A stretch of 14,426 nt of DNA from Nitrospira sp. (GTDB lineage: Bacteria; Nitrospirota; Nitrospiria; Nitrospirales; Nitrospiraceae). Each line of letters opens with the position of its first letter. The stretch's first letter is position 1. Below, in pieces: positions 14,303 to 14,426 of this stretch. Under the pieces are notes generated by a model, which made no database searches, was not told the DNA's origin, and saw nothing but the letters and a program-made list of their open reading frames with translations. The position numbers and the translations under genes are program-made. The DNA lies in contig JAAUPT010000008.1 in assembly GCA_012032965.1 (NCBI GenBank), positions 1-14,426 on the forward strand, written 5' to 3'.

Positions 14303-14426
14303 GGCGTGCTCCGAACAGCGCGGTGCCGACGCGGACGAACGTCGCCCCTTCCTCGATGGCTACTTCATAGTCATTCGACATGCCCATCGAGAGTTCGTCC
14401 ATGCTCACGGATGGGATCTTGAGCTC
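14295..14426 (-). CDS. yggS: PLP homeostasis protein YggS/YlmE, C-terminal part
   Basis: The last 43 residues of a YggS-family protein, a pyridoxal-phosphate-binding alanine-racemase-fold protein (PLPBP) that buffers vitamin B6 and amino-acid balance. Seen: [20 protein letters not shown] followed by [10 protein letters not shown], the family's C-terminal signature including the phosphate-binding SMGMS region. The stop TAA at 14295-14297 lies inside proC. The 5' part, including the PLP lysine, is beyond the window, so completeness cannot be judged. Confidence 0.93.
   Translation of the reverse strand, partial: ELKIPSVSMDELSMGMSNDYEVAIEEGATFVRVGTALFGARHV

Noticed and set aside
1..14426. Horizontally acquired island, phage, CRISPR or defence system
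   Set aside because: Nearly every gene is a recognisable core gene in a common order. I saw no integrase, transposase, direct-repeat array or att-like repeat, and no obvious change in base composition.
14421..14426. GAGCTC at the window end and GGATCC at 7-12 as cloning-site junctions
   Set aside because: Both lie inside good coding sequence (yggS and gspD) and are six-base sites expected by chance.

Overview
The window looks like a chromosomal housekeeping stretch from a Gram-negative bacterium, probably of the Nitrospirota (Nitrospira-like). This placement is inference from gene content recalled from that group: a type II secretion secretin and PilC/PilS/PilR beside a DivIVA-YggT-ProC-YggS cluster, with G+C a little above half by eye. 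It was not tested against a database. I see no tRNA, rRNA, CRISPR array, insertion sequence, phage gene or toxin-antitoxin pair.

Layout. On the + strand, the 3' end of a secretin gene (gspD, 1-425) is followed by a small PilZ-domain gene (646-999). Everything else is on the - strand except one short unknown gene (11126-11443). Read in the direction of transcription, the right end is yggS(partial)-proC-yggT-divIVA and then a serine hydrolase that meets the unknown gene tail to tail. A divergent promoter pair at 11018-11080 serves pgsA on the - strand and the unknown gene on the + strand. Next comes a probable operon pilC-pilS-pilR-ispE with a good sigma70-type promoter at 10345-10373. Last is prs-rplY-pth-ychF, with its own promoter at 4842-4871 and a structured leader. 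It converges on the PilZ gene.

How the genes fit together. PilC is the inner-membrane platform of a type IV pilus. PilS and PilR form the membrane kinase and sigma54 activator that usually control pilin expression. IspE, PgsA, Prs, Pth, L25, YchF and ProC are core metabolism or translation proteins. DivIVA and YggT are envelope and division proteins. PilZ next to gspD hints at cyclic-di-GMP input into secretion or surface behaviour.

The most striking signal is technical rather than a new biological system. Four conserved genes (gspD, rplY, pilC, serine hydrolase) carry seven reading-frame breaks. Each is repaired by adding back one base, in six cases clearly in a short homopolymer. This is the signature of indel errors from long-read or pyrosequencing data, and these genes should be read as intact until resequenced. 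I found no convincing undescribed system. The items most worth following are the hairpin around the pilC stop codon, the prs leader, the unknown 105-residue protein, and the DivIVA-cluster serine hydrolase.
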